A stretch of 64,000 nt of DNA from Micromonospora matsumotoense (GCF_900091525.1 NZ_FMCU01000020.1:1-64000), one strand, 5' to 3'; counted from the first letter of the stretch, positions 15,057 to 24,003 are shown. The notes: generated from the letters alone by a model not told the origin. Made by a program: numbers and translations.

Positions 15057-16246
15057 TCCGGGTACCCGCCTGCCCGACCGGCACCGGCTCGGGCACGACG
15101 ATCTTCACCGAGGTGACCGCGCTGGCGCAGCGGACCGGGGCGGTCAACCTCGGGCAGGGCTTCCCGGACACCGACGGCCCGCCGGCCATGCTGGAGGCGG
15201 CCCGGACCGCCATCGCGGCGGGCGCGAACCAGTACCCGCCGCTGGCCGGGCTCCCCGAACTGCGTGAGGCGATCGTCACCCAGCGGGCCCTGCGCTACGG
15301 CACCCACTACGACGTGGACACCGAGGTCCTGGTGACGACGGGAGCAACCGAGGCCCTGGCGGCGGCCTTGCTGGCACACTGCGCGCCGGACGACGAGGTC
15401 ATTGTCTTCGAGCCGTACTACGACTCGTACGCCGCCAGCATCGCCCTAGCGGGGGGTCGGCGACGGGTCGTACCGATGCGTCCCGACGCCACCGGCCGGT
15501 TCGGGTTCGACCCCGACGACCTGTCGGCCGCGGTCTCACACCGCTCCCGGGTACTGCTGCTGAACAGTCCACACAACCCCACCGGCACCGTGTTCGACGC
15601 CGAGGAACTGGCCGCCATCGCCGACTGCTGCCGGCGCAACGACCTAGTCGCCGTCACCGACGAGGTCTACGAGTATCTGACCTACGACGGTGCCGTGCAC
15701 ACCCCGCTCGCCACCCTGCCGGGGATGCGGGAACGGACGCTGTCCATCTCGTCGGCGGGGAAGACGTTCAGCGCCACCGGCTGGAAGGTCGGCTGGGTGT
15801 GTGGTCCAGCCCATCTGGTCGAGCCGGTGCGGCGGGTCAAGCAGTACCTGACCTTCGCCTCGGGCACCGCCTTCCAGGTCGCGGTGGCGCAGGCACTCGG
15901 AACCCAGCAGCCCTGGGTGCGGGCGCAGGCTGCGCGGTTGCAGACCAACCGGGACCGGTTGCGGGCCAGTCTGGTGGCCACCGGTCTGACCCCGTACGTA
16001 TGCCAGGGAACGTACTTCCTACAGGCCGACATCCGAGCCCTCGGCACGGCGGACGGCATCCGCTTCTGCCGGGAGTTGCCGCACCGGGCCGGGGTCGCCG
16101 CGATCCCCAGCGCCGTGTTCTACGACGACCCCGCCGACGGGTTGCCGATCGTCCGCTTCGTGTTCTGCAAGAAGCCGGAGGTATTGGACGAGGCGGCGCG
16201 CAGACTGGCCGGCCTCACGACCCCGTACCACCAGGAGGCAGTATGA
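15053..16246 (+). CDS. PLP-dependent aminotransferase, probable methionine-forming (MtnE role)
   Basis: This 397-residue fold-type I aminotransferase has NLGQGFPDTDGPP, GATEALAAALLAH, LLNSPHNPTGTVF, TDEVYEYLTYD, and the Schiff-base Lys in SISSAGKTFSATGWKVGWV. The sequence style is that of the methionine/kynurenine aminotransferase group (YbdL-like), not ACC synthase. Position between mtnC and mtnP implies transamination of 4-methylthio-2-oxobutanoate to methionine, closing the cycle. ATG 15053 overlaps the mtnC stop and the end overlaps mtnP. A product-tailoring role is an alternative. Confidence 0.88.
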   Translation: MIRVPACPTGTGSGTTIFTEVTALAQRTGAVNLGQGFPDTDGPPAMLEAARTAIAAGANQYPPLAGLPELREAIVTQRALRYGTHYDVDTEVLVTTGATEALAAALLAHCAPDDEVIVFEPYYDSYAASIALAGGRRRVVPMRPDATGRFGFDPDDLSAAVSHRSRVLLLNSPHNPTGTVFDAEELAAIADCCRRNDLVAVTDEVYEYLTYDGAVHTPLATLPGMRERTLSISSAGKTFSATGWKVGWVCGPAHLVEPVRRVKQYLTFASGTAFQVAVAQALGTQQPWVRAQAARLQTNRDRLRASLVATGLTPYVCQGTYFLQADIRALGTADGIRFCRELPHRAGVAAIPSAVFYDDPADGLPIVRFVFCKKPEVLDEAARRLAGLTTPYHQEAV

Positions 16247-17052
16247 CCACGCAGGCACGACCCGACGTCGGGATCATCGGCGGCACCGGGTTCTACGCGC
16301 TGCTCGCGGAGAGCGAACAGATCACGGTCGACACCCCGTTCGGCCCACCGAGCGGTCCGGTGACGGTGGGCGAGGTGGGCGGCAGGACGGTCGCCTTCCT
16401 CGCCCGGCACGGCGCCGACCACCGCTTCCCCCCACACACGATCAACTATCGTGCCAACATCTGGGCGCTGCGCGCCGCCGGGGTACGTCAGGTCCTCGCG
16501 CCCTGTGCCGTCGGCTCGCTCCTGCCCGAACTGGGGCCGGGCAGCCTGGTGGTGCCGGACCAGATCGTGGACCGTACCTCCGGGCGGCACCGGACCTACT
16601 ACGACTCGGGGGCGGTACACGTCTCGTTCGCCGATCCGTACTGCCCCGTCGGTCGGGAGACCGTGCTGAAGACCGCCCGTGAGTACGGCAGCCCGGTGAC
16701 CGACGGAGGGACCACCGTGGTGATCGACGGACCGCGCTTCTCCAGCCGGGCCGAATCGCGGTGGTACGCCCGGCAGGGGTGGTCGCTGGTCAACATGACC
16801 GGCCAGCCCGAGGCGACCCTGGCCCGGGAACTCGCCCTGTGCTACACCTCCATCGCCCTGGTGACCGACCTGGACGCCGGCCTCGCCCCCGGTGACGAGG
16901 TCCAGCAGCAGAACGTCTTCCAGGTCTTCGCCGAGAACGTCGAACGGTTGCGGGCCCTCCTGCTCCGGGTGGTCGACGCGCTGCCCCGGACGCCCGCCTG
17001 CCGCTGCGGTGCGACGCTGGAGGGCATCGATCTCCCGTTCGAGCCGGCCTGA
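16243..17052 (+). CDS. mtnP: S-methyl-5'-thioadenosine phosphorylase
   Basis: This 269-residue member of the PNP/MTAP family has GIIGGTGFY at the N-terminus, RHGADHRFPPHTINYRANIW, VVIDGPRFSSRAESRWY, and NMTGQPEATLARELALCYTS, where methionine-salvage phosphorylases differ from inosine enzymes. It cleaves methylthioadenosine to adenine and methylthioribose-1-phosphate, feeding both halves of the MtnA-Apt fusion. The phosphorylase route explains why no MTR kinase gene is present. AGGAGG lies just upstream of ATG 16243. The C-terminus has a Cys pair (CRC). Confidence 0.93.
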   Translation: MTTQARPDVGIIGGTGFYALLAESEQITVDTPFGPPSGPVTVGEVGGRTVAFLARHGADHRFPPHTINYRANIWALRAAGVRQVLAPCAVGSLLPELGPGSLVVPDQIVDRTSGRHRTYYDSGAVHVSFADPYCPVGRETVLKTAREYGSPVTDGGTTVVIDGPRFSSRAESRWYARQGWSLVNMTGQPEATLARELALCYTSIALVTDLDAGLAPGDEVQQQNVFQVFAENVERLRALLLRVVDALPRTPACRCGATLEGIDLPFEPA

Positions 17053-17063
17053 GCGGGGGACCG

Positions 17064-18566
17064 GTGTCCGACCTGCTGGCCCGTCTGGAACGGCTGCCGT
17101 TCTCCCGACCACACCTGACCCTGCTCGCCATGGGGGGCCTCGGGCTCACCTTCGACGGCCTCGACGTCGCCACCGTCGCCTTCGTCCTGCCCTCGATCAC
17201 CGAGGAGTGGCAGCTCAGCAGCGGCCAGACCGGTCTGGTGGGAAGTTCCACGCTCATCGGCTTCTTCTTCGGTGCCCTCGGCGCCGGCATCATCGCCGAC
17301 CGGATCGGCCGGCGTCGGGTGATGATGTGGGCGCTGGCCGTGTTCTGCCTGGCCACCCTGGTCGCGGCGGTCTCTCCCAACTGGGAGTTCTTCTTCCTGG
17401 CCCGGTTGGTCGCCGGCATCGGCACCGGGGCCGAGTCGGCGATCATCCCGGCTTTCCTCTCCGAGTTCGTCCCCGGACGACTCCGTGGCCGGTTCATCGG
17501 TGCGCTCGCCGGCTTCTTCTCCTTCGGGTACGTCGGTGCCGCCCTGCTGGCCCGGTGGATCGTCCCGATGGGGCCGGAGGGATGGCGGGTGCTCCACGTG
17601 GTCGCGGCTGTGCCCATCATCCTGTTGCTGTGGTGGCGTCGGTCCGTGCCGGAGTCACCCCGTTTCCTGCTCGCCCAGGGGCGGACCGACGAGGCCCGCG
17701 CCGTGGTCGAGGCGATCGAACGGCAGGCAGCGCGGTCGGCCGCCATCCGGCCGCCCTCCCCGGCCGCCCCGACACCCACCGTCGCCCCGGCCGACCCTCC
17801 ACCGGATACCGCGCCGTCCCGGCGGCTCGGCATCAGCGGGCTGTGGCGGCGGGACCTGGCCGGCCGTACCGCCGTCCTGTGGGTCCTCTGGGTGGTGATC
17901 ACGTTCTCGTTCTACGGCTTCTTCACCTTCATGCCGACCCTGCTGCACGCGAACGGGCTCACCATCGCGAAGAGCTTCACTTACTCGATCGTGATCTACC
18001 TGGCCCAGATCCCCGGCTACTACTCTGCCGCCGCGCTCAATGACCTGCTGGACCGCAAGTGGACGATCGCGCTGTACCTCGGCGGCGGTTCGGTGGCCGC
18101 GTACCTGCTGTCCGGGTCGGACATCTCCGCGCAGGTGATGATCTTCGGCGGACTGCTCTCCTTCTTCATGAACGGGGTCTACGCCGCGATCTACGCGTAC
18201 ACCCCCGAGCTGTACCCGACCGAAGTCCGGGCGCGGGGCATGGGCACCGCGTCGGCGGTCGGCCGCATCGGCGGGATCTCCGCGCCGATCCTGATCGGGA
18301 CGACCTATCCGGTCATCGGCTTCGACGGTGTCTTCCTGATCACCACGGGAGCGCTCGCCGTCGGTGTGGTGGTGGTCCTGGTCTTCGGTGTGTCCACCAG
18401 CGGGCGGGCGCTGGAGGAGATCAGCGACGGCCGGTCGGCGACCGTACCCGCGCCGGACGGGCCGGCACCGGTGGTCCCCGGCCCCCAGACCGTGACCGGT
18501 GCACCCGGCCCCGTCCCTGTCGCTGTCGGCAAAGAAGGAAGGAGTCCACGTGTCGGCCCGAGATGA
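17064..18566 (+). CDS. MFS transporter (AAHS/sugar-porter type)
   Basis: This 500-residue protein has about 12 predicted helices. It has the MFS motif GIIADRIGRRRVMMW after helix 2, GLTFDGLDVATVAFVLPSI in helix 1 as in the acid/metabolite-H+ symporter group, and the repeat-related RARGMGTASAVGRIGG later. A long cytoplasmic loop (about 225-265) is Pro/Ala-rich. GTG 17064 follows a GGGGGA RBS, 11 bp after mtnP. As the eighth gene of the operon it is a candidate importer of a precursor or exporter of the cluster product. Confidence 0.87.
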   Translation: MSDLLARLERLPFSRPHLTLLAMGGLGLTFDGLDVATVAFVLPSITEEWQLSSGQTGLVGSSTLIGFFFGALGAGIIADRIGRRRVMMWALAVFCLATLVAAVSPNWEFFFLARLVAGIGTGAESAIIPAFLSEFVPGRLRGRFIGALAGFFSFGYVGAALLARWIVPMGPEGWRVLHVVAAVPIILLLWWRRSVPESPRFLLAQGRTDEARAVVEAIERQAARSAAIRPPSPAAPTPTVAPADPPPDTAPSRRLGISGLWRRDLAGRTAVLWVLWVVITFSFYGFFTFMPTLLHANGLTIAKSFTYSIVIYLAQIPGYYSAAALNDLLDRKWTIALYLGGGSVAAYLLSGSDISAQVMIFGGLLSFFMNGVYAAIYAYTPELYPTEVRARGMGTASAVGRIGGISAPILIGTTYPVIGFDGVFLITTGALAVGVVVVLVFGVSTSGRALEEISDGRSATVPAPDGPAPVVPGPQTVTGAPGPVPVAVGKEGRSPRVGPR

Positions 18567-19800
18567 CCGCAAGACCTGGCTGTTGGTCAACGCGACCGTG
18601 CTGGACCCGGTCGCCGGCACCCTGACACCGGACCGTCGCGTCCTGGTCGTCGACGGACTGATCACCGAGGTGGGCGGCGCCGAGGTGCGGCACGGGAAGG
18701 CGCCGGTGGTGGACCTGGAGGGGGCCACCCTGATGCCCGGACTCATCGACGGCCACGTGCACGTCACGGCGGCCACGGCCGACCTGTCCGCGCTGCCGGA
18801 CCTGTCGCACTACTACGTGGGGGCCCACGCGTCCCGGGCGCTGCACGACATGCTGATGCGCGGCTTCACGACGGTCCGTGACTGCGGCGGCGCGGACCAT
18901 GGCCTCGCTGACGCCATCGCCGACGGCCTCGTCACCGGGCCCCGGCTGTTCTTCGCCGGTAAGGCGCTCTCCCAGACCGGGGGCCACGGCGACGTACGAC
19001 GCCCCGGCCGCAACGTCGGGACCGTCCCGTACTGCTGCCCCGACTTCGGTCGGGTGTGCGACGGCGTCGCGGAGTGCCGCCGCGCGGCCCGCGACGAACT
19101 CCGCAAGGGGGCGCACCACATCAAGATCATGCTGGGTGGCGGGGTCACCTCGCCGACCGACCGGATCGAGGCCACCCAGTTCGCACTGGACGAGATCACC
19201 GCCATTGTGGCCGAGGCCAGCGCGGCGGGGCGGTACGTCGCCGGCCACGCGTACACGGCGGAGGCGATCAACCGAGGGCTGGAGTGCGGGGTACGGAGCA
19301 TCGAACACGGCAACCTGCTCGACGACAGCAGCGTCGTGCTGTTCCGTGCTACCGGCGCCTATCTGGTCCCCACCCTGGTCACCTACCAGGCCATCGCCCG
19401 GGACGGCCGGGCCGCCGGCATACCGGAGCACGTCCACCGCAAGGTGTACGACGTGCTCGACGCGGGCCTGGGGGCGTTGGAGACCGCGCACCGGGGTGGC
19501 GTCAACATCGTCTTCGGCACCGACCTGCTGGGTGGGATGCAGCGCCACCAGCTCGACGAGTTCCAGTTGCGGCGGGAGGTGTTGACGCCGCTCGACATCA
19601 TCCGCTCGGCCACCTCCACCGCCGCCGCGATGCTCGGCGCGGAGGGCACCCTGGGGGTGATCGCCCCGGGTGCATACGCCGACCTGATCGCGACGGACGG
19701 CAATCCGCTGGAGCACCTGGGGGTGCTCGCCGAGCCGGCCAAGTACCGCCGGTTGCTCATGGCGGCGGGGCGGTTGCTGGCCGGACCACAGGCCCGCTGA
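18550..19800 (+). CDS. Metal-dependent amidohydrolase (prolidase/carboxypeptidase-like)
   Basis: This 416-residue TIM-barrel amidohydrolase has metal ligands HVH at 69-71, a candidate carboxylated Lys192 in HHIKIMLGGG, His233 (AGHAYT), His253 (IEHGN) and Asp325 (FGTDLLGG). This pattern is known from the amidohydrolase group containing Xaa-Pro and Xaa-Arg dipeptidases and ochratoxinase-like carboxypeptidases. GTG 18550 follows a strong GAAGGAAGGAG and overlaps the MFS gene by 17 bp. It could release the final product or destroy an amide-linked toxic amino acid. Its substrate cannot be read from sequence. Confidence 0.87.
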   Translation: MSARDDRKTWLLVNATVLDPVAGTLTPDRRVLVVDGLITEVGGAEVRHGKAPVVDLEGATLMPGLIDGHVHVTAATADLSALPDLSHYYVGAHASRALHDMLMRGFTTVRDCGGADHGLADAIADGLVTGPRLFFAGKALSQTGGHGDVRRPGRNVGTVPYCCPDFGRVCDGVAECRRAARDELRKGAHHIKIMLGGGVTSPTDRIEATQFALDEITAIVAEASAAGRYVAGHAYTAEAINRGLECGVRSIEHGNLLDDSSVVLFRATGAYLVPTLVTYQAIARDGRAAGIPEHVHRKVYDVLDAGLGALETAHRGGVNIVFGTDLLGGMQRHQLDEFQLRREVLTPLDIIRSATSTAAAMLGAEGTLGVIAPGAYADLIATDGNPLEHLGVLAEPAKYRRLLMAAGRLLAGPQAR

Positions 19801-19945
19801 GTAGGGCGGCACTCCACAAGTGACCGAACGGCCGGCAACCATGGCGGGAGCACCCTCAGTCAGCCTCGCGCAAGGGTCGATCGCCTCTTGAACCGCGGCC
19901 AGCGCCCCTGACAGATCTGATCGGTGTTCACACAGGCCCACGCCT

Positions 19946-19981
19946 ACCTACCCCACATCGACGTCGCGAGGTGGGGTAGGT
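19946..19981. terminator. Hairpin downstream of the salvage operon
   Basis: ACCTACCCCAC at 19946-19956 is perfectly complementary to GTGGGGTAGGT at 19971-19981, with a 14-nt loop. It lies about 145 bp after the last operon gene and just before an IS remnant. It may be the operon terminator or part of the mobile element. The stretch 19801-19945 has no gene; its minus strand shows a weak TPR-like peptide. Confidence 0.5.
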
Positions 19982-19995
19982 GGAAGCGGCGCACG

Positions 19996-20139
19996 TGCGG
20001 CGACGGCGCCAAAGGGCCGCGATTCTACGACTGGGCCGTGGCCTCCCTGCCCGGCACGGTCGACGGATACGGCCATCGGCTGCTGATCCGCCGCAGCATG
20101 ACCGACCCCACGGACCTGGCCTACTACGCCACCAGATCC
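19996..20139 (+). mobile_element. IS701-type transposase fragment
   Basis: Plus-strand translation gives CGDGAKGPRFYDWAVASLPG and GYGHRLLIRRS followed by DPTDLAYYAT. This matches the internal block of IS701 transposases with consensus GxGxKGxRxYDWAxxxL, GHxLLxRRS and xELAYY. Only about 48 codons remain, with no catalytic residues. It is the same family as the remnant at 1518-1985 but a different part, on the other side of the salvage cluster. Confidence 0.7.
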
Positions 20140-20151
20140 AGCGGAGATCAT

Positions 20152-20825
20152 GTGACGACTGAATTGCTCTGGGGCGGTCGCCCGAAACCGACCCGCGGCC
20201 CCAAGCCGACCCTGAGCCTCGATCGCATCGCCGACAGCGCGATCACGATCGCCGACGCTGAAGGGCTCGGGTCGGTCACCATGCAGCGGGTCGCCGCCGA
20301 TCTTGGCTTCACCAAGATGGCCCTCTGTCGATATGTCGCGTGCAGAGCCGAACTCGTGGCTCTCATGGTCGAACGCGCCATCGGTGAGTCGCCCGCCATC
20401 GACGCCATCGACTGGCGAGCCGGGCTGAAGCAGTGGTCCCACCAACTGCTCGCGGCGTACCTGCGACACGCGTGGGCGTTGGCGGTTACCGTCGGCCCCC
20501 GGCCACTCGGTCCCAACGAACTGGGTTGGATGGAGTGCGCGCTGAGTACCCCGGGCTGACCGGCAGCGAACGCCTTGATCTGATCGCGGTGCTCGCCGGA
20601 CATGTCCGCTCGATCGCCCAGCAGGCCATGGTAGGTCGGCAACCCGAGGCGGACATCACGGCGCTGATCGGTGAGCAGATCCGCCGTCATGGCGACCGCT
20701 TCCCCGCACTGGCGGCGACGATGGCCGCAGCAGCCGTTGACGGCCGCCAAGATCAGGTGTTCGAGTTCGGTCTGGACCGGATCCTCGACGGCCTCGACAT
20801 CCTGATCAGGCAACGCGGCGGCTGA
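20152..20825 (+). pseudogene. TetR-family regulator broken by a frameshift
   Basis: Frame 1 from GTG 20152 encodes a TetR N-terminus (LDRIADSAITIADAEGLGSV then TMQRVAADLGFTKMALCRYV) and the start of the ligand domain to GPNELGWMECAL, ending at a stop near 20557. The rest of the domain (GLTGSERLDLIAVLAGHVRS to LDGLDILIRQRGG) reads in frame 3 to 20825. A single indel between about 20535 and 20555 separates the halves. A sequencing error is possible, but the locus is surrounded by other decayed genes. Confidence 0.75.
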
Positions 20826-21059
20826 GCGGCCTTATGTCGGGTGTCTGCTCCGCTCGCGTCTACACCTTCGTAAAGGTCGAGCAACCGGTCAGGTCAGGCA
20901 AAGCGGGCCGGAAACACTCGTGCCGGTATCCGAGCGGACCTCGAGGACACGGCAGGTCCGGGACTCCGTCGCGGGTTGCTCCCCCTGCCACGACGGTCCA
21001 TGCGGGGGAGGTGTTGACGAAGCGCCACGCGGGTGCGACGACGTTCGTCCGGAGGCAAC

Positions 21060-21372
21060 GGGTTCGAGACGCCGGTCAATGGCAGGTTCTGTGCCTTGCC
21101 GGCCGGCAGCCGGGCCTGCGCGGTGGTCACCCAGGTGTCGGTGGCGGTCATCGTCTTGGCGAACGTGCAGGCCACGTCCGGGTTCTTGGCGCCCTTGGGG
21201 ATCACCCATGCCTGACCGTTGACCATCGTCAGCGGCCTGCCCTGGCGGTCGGTGAACGACTTCACGACGAACGGGACGTTCCGGTGAGTTCTTCGCGATC
21301 CGGCTGAGGAACCAGTCTTCGAGCGGCCAGACCCCGATCTGGTGCTGCGCGATCGGGTTCCTGGCACCGCAC
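21060..21372 (-). pseudogene. Extracellular solute-binding protein of a sugar ABC transporter, remnant
   Basis: The minus strand reads GARNPIAQHQIGVWPLEDWF in one frame. After a frameshift near 21290 it continues as VPFVVKSFTDRQGRPLTMVN, GQAWVIPKGAKNPDVACTF and AKTMTATDTWVTTAQARLPA. The WVIPKGAKNPxxA block is typical of family 1 sugar-binding lipoproteins. There is no signal sequence or N-lobe and no transporter partner nearby. The rest of 20826-21802 shows no intact gene. Confidence 0.7.
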
Positions 21373-21802
21373 AGGTCGGTGCCAGCGAGGTTGCGACCTT
21401 CGAGATGCACCTGACCGCACTGGTGGGCGCACTGCCCGTGCGCTCCCATGCCCCCGGCTGGATTGCCCGAGGCCTCGGCGAGTAGGTATCGGCGACTGGC
21501 AGCCCTTCGTTCGTCACAGTGGGCCGGATGCTCGACGGGGTTGTTCGGCCTGGATCAGGGCAGCTCAAACGGCCCGACCTCACGAAGATCGTGCGGCCTC
21601 GGCGGTACGTTCAATGCTGCGGTTTCTCTCGCCAGCGACGGACCAGTCGCCTGTCGGTAGCCGGCAAGGTGTGGTGATCTCAGCTCGGCGCCTCGCAATC
21701 CGTTGGACAGTCGATGCGCGGGCATTCATGGAGGCTTGCGTATGTGTCTCGGGTCACACCGCTTGGGCTATCCGCCGGGCGGTCGGTGCCGTCCTACTGA
21801 GC

Positions 21803-22345
21803 GTGGGTGATCAGGAAGCGGTGACCGAGGTGCAGCTGGTTCGCCGCTGCGCACGCGGTGAGCATGCCGCTTTCGACGAGTTGTACCGGCGTACGGCGCC
21901 GTGGCTGGCGACCCGGTTGCGGCGCCGGTGTTCCGACGACGAGATCGTGGCCGAGGTTCTGCAGGAGACCTTCATGGCGGTGTGGCGGTCGGCGGGGTCG
22001 TTCACCGGTTCGGCGCAGAGTGGTGCGACGGGCTGGATCTGGACGATTGCGGCACGCCGGCTGGTGGACGCCTTCCGGCACCGTGCCCGCGCGGCGGAAC
22101 TTCCGCTTGCGATAGCCGCGGCGCCGGCGCCCGCCGCCGAGGACGAGGTGCTGGCTGGCCGGGTCGATGCGGATCTGCTGCGGGCCTTGCACACCTTGGC
22201 TCCGGAGGTCCGGCGTGTGCTGCAGGCGATGGTTCTGGACGGGCTCTCGGTACGCGACACCTCGGCTCTGCTCGGAGTGCCGGAGAGCACAGTGAAGTTG
22301 CGCGCCAGAATGGCCCGCATCCGCCTTCGGGAGGCGCTGTCATGA
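21803..22345 (+). CDS. ECF-type RNA polymerase sigma factor
   Basis: This protein of about 180 residues has a sigma-70 region 2 (VQLVRRCARGEHAAFDELYR to EVLQETFMAVWRSAGSF, with the WIWTIAARRLVDAFR promoter -10 reading segment) and a region 4 (LHTLAPEVRRVLQAMVLDGL, then SVRDTSALLGVPESTVKLRA). GTG 21803 is taken as the start; GTG 21821 would trim six residues and neither has an ideal RBS. The stop overlaps the anti-sigma gene (ATGA), so stoichiometric co-translation is likely. Confidence 0.87.
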   Translation: MGDQEAVTEVQLVRRCARGEHAAFDELYRRTAPWLATRLRRRCSDDEIVAEVLQETFMAVWRSAGSFTGSAQSGATGWIWTIAARRLVDAFRHRARAAELPLAIAAAPAPAAEDEVLAGRVDADLLRALHTLAPEVRRVLQAMVLDGLSVRDTSALLGVPESTVKLRARMARIRLREALS

Positions 22346-23130
22346 ATTCGCACATCGACGACGACCTGCTGGCGCGCTATGCCGGGATCAGTGAGAGCCT
22401 GCCGGATGCCGCGGTGTGGGGCGTGGAGGTGCACCTGGACTCCTGTTCCGGCTGCCGTAGTCGGCTCGGCGAGGTCGTTCACCCCGGCACGGCGGCGATG
22501 GTCGCCCGCGTCGGTGGAGAGCTCACCGGGTCGTTGCCCGCGATGGTGCCGTACCGGCGGTTCGGGGTGGTGCGCCGGTGGTCGACGTGGTCGTTGCTTC
22601 CGCGGTTGATGGTCAGCGTCGGCGCGCTGGTGGCGGCGCTGCTGCTGGAGGTGGTCAATCCGCACTATCCGTCGCCGGTGCTGCTGATTGCCCCGGTCGT
22701 GCCGTTGTTCGGTGTCGCGGCGGCGTGCTCACGCCGCGACGATCCGGCGTGGGAGTTGGTCGCCGCCTCCCCTCGGGGAGGTGCTCTGATGGTGCTGCGC
22801 CGCACCGTCACGGTGCTTGCGGCGCTTCTGCCGGTTCTCGCGGTGGTCGGCTGGGCCGTCGGGACGTCGGTGGCGTTGTGGCTGCTGCCCTGCCTGACCG
22901 TTACCTCGGCCACGATCGCGCTGGGCAGTCTGCTCGGCGTACGAAGGGCTGCCGGTGTCGTCGCCGCTGCCTGGGTCGCCGTGGTGACGGCACCGGCGAT
23001 GCTGACCCATCAGCTGCCCGACGTGCTGGACGCCGACAAGGCCCCGGTCTGGGCAATGACCGGGCTGGTACTGGCCGCTCTGGCCTGGACCCGCGCTGAG
23101 GCATTCCAACGGCTCGCCAGTCGTAACTGA
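22342..23130 (+). CDS. Zinc-finger anti-sigma factor with membrane domain
   Basis: This 262-residue protein has an N-terminal cytoplasmic anti-sigma domain carrying the ZAS motif HxxxCxxC (EVHLDSCSGCRSRL, residues about 32-45). Six or so hydrophobic segments follow between residues 90 and 250. It should bind and restrain the sigma factor encoded just upstream. Many such proteins have a single helix and an extracytoplasmic sensor; here the membrane part is polytopic, so the signal may be sensed in the membrane. The ABC genes follow 66 bp later. Confidence 0.8.
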   Translation: MNSHIDDDLLARYAGISESLPDAAVWGVEVHLDSCSGCRSRLGEVVHPGTAAMVARVGGELTGSLPAMVPYRRFGVVRRWSTWSLLPRLMVSVGALVAALLLEVVNPHYPSPVLLIAPVVPLFGVAAACSRRDDPAWELVAASPRGGALMVLRRTVTVLAALLPVLAVVGWAVGTSVALWLLPCLTVTSATIALGSLLGVRRAAGVVAAAWVAVVTAPAMLTHQLPDVLDADKAPVWAMTGLVLAALAWTRAEAFQRLASRN

Positions 23131-23196
23131 TCAACGACCCACCCACTGTTTCCCGCTGCCTGCCAGCGGCTGATGATCCCTGTCCAAGGAGCGATG

Positions 23197-24003
23197 ATGG
23201 TACGAAGTTTGTCCGAGTCCGAGTTGAGGCCGACCACGTGGGAACACGCGGTGCAGGCGCACGGCTTGCAGGTCCGGGCGGGCCGGCATCTGGCGGTGAC
23301 CGGCCTCGACCTGCGCATCGGTGTAGGCGTCCACGGCCTGCTGGGTCCCAACGGCGCCGGGAAGACCACGCTGATGCGCGCGCTGGCCACCGTGCTCAGG
23401 CCGGCCGCCGGCAGCCTGAACCTTCTGGGTCGGCCGGCGCACGAGCGTCGAGCCGATCTGCGGCCGATCCGGCGCATGATGGGCTACCTGCCGCAGGAGT
23501 TCGGCTACTACCCGAAGTTCACCGTCCACGAGTTCGTCGAGTACACGGCCTGGCTCAAAGAGGTCCCCACGGCCGACATCACCGTGGCCGCCGAACGGGC
23601 GATCGCCCGGGTCGGGCTCACCGAGCGGGCCGGCAGCAAGTTGAAACAGTTGTCCGGTGGGATGCTGCGTCGTGCCGGTGTGGCCCAGGCCATCGTCAAC
23701 GACCCGGCGTTGCTACTGCTTGACGAGCCCACCGTGGGTCTCGACCCGGAGCAGCGGTTGACCTTCCGCGAGCTGCTCCGTGACCTCGGCGCCGACACGT
23801 GCGTGCTGGTCTCTACCCACCTGGTCGAGGACGTGGTGGCCTCGTGCACCGATGTGGTCATCGTGCATGCCGGCCGGGTGGTGTGGCAGGGCACGCCTGC
23901 GGAACTGGCCGAACGCGGCGGCACCGGTGACCCTGGTGACAGTGCCGCTGAACGCGGCTACGCCGCGGTGATCCGCCAGGCCCGGCGGGAGGCCGGCGCA
24001 TGA
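23197..24003 (+). CDS. ABC transporter ATP-binding protein
   Basis: This 268-residue ATPase has Walker A LLGPNGAGKTTLMRAL, a Q-loop (MMGYLPQEFGYYPKF), signature KQLSGGMLRRAGVAQAI, Walker B ALLLLDEPTVGLDPEQR and an H-loop (VLVSTHLVED). It belongs to the CcmA-like exporter/multidrug group. ATG 23197 is preferred because AAGGAG ends about 5 bases upstream. The stop overlaps the next gene. Regulation by the upstream sigma/anti-sigma pair is likely from the co-directional layout. Confidence 0.88.
   Translation: MVRSLSESELRPTTWEHAVQAHGLQVRAGRHLAVTGLDLRIGVGVHGLLGPNGAGKTTLMRALATVLRPAAGSLNLLGRPAHERRADLRPIRRMMGYLPQEFGYYPKFTVHEFVEYTAWLKEVPTADITVAAERAIARVGLTERAGSKLKQLSGGMLRRAGVAQAIVNDPALLLLDEPTVGLDPEQRLTFRELLRDLGADTCVLVSTHLVEDVVASCTDVVIVHAGRVVWQGTPAELAERGGTGDPGDSAAERGYAAVIRQARREAGA

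Noticed and set aside
15053..16246. ACC synthase as the source of methylthioadenosine
   Set aside because: The PLP-lysine context and overall pattern match the methionine/kynurenine aminotransferase group, not ACC synthases.
19835..19920. Minus-strand TPR-like peptide (ALAAVQEAIDPCARL)
   Set aside because: Only one half-repeat with no start, RBS or continuation; too short to call a pseudogene.
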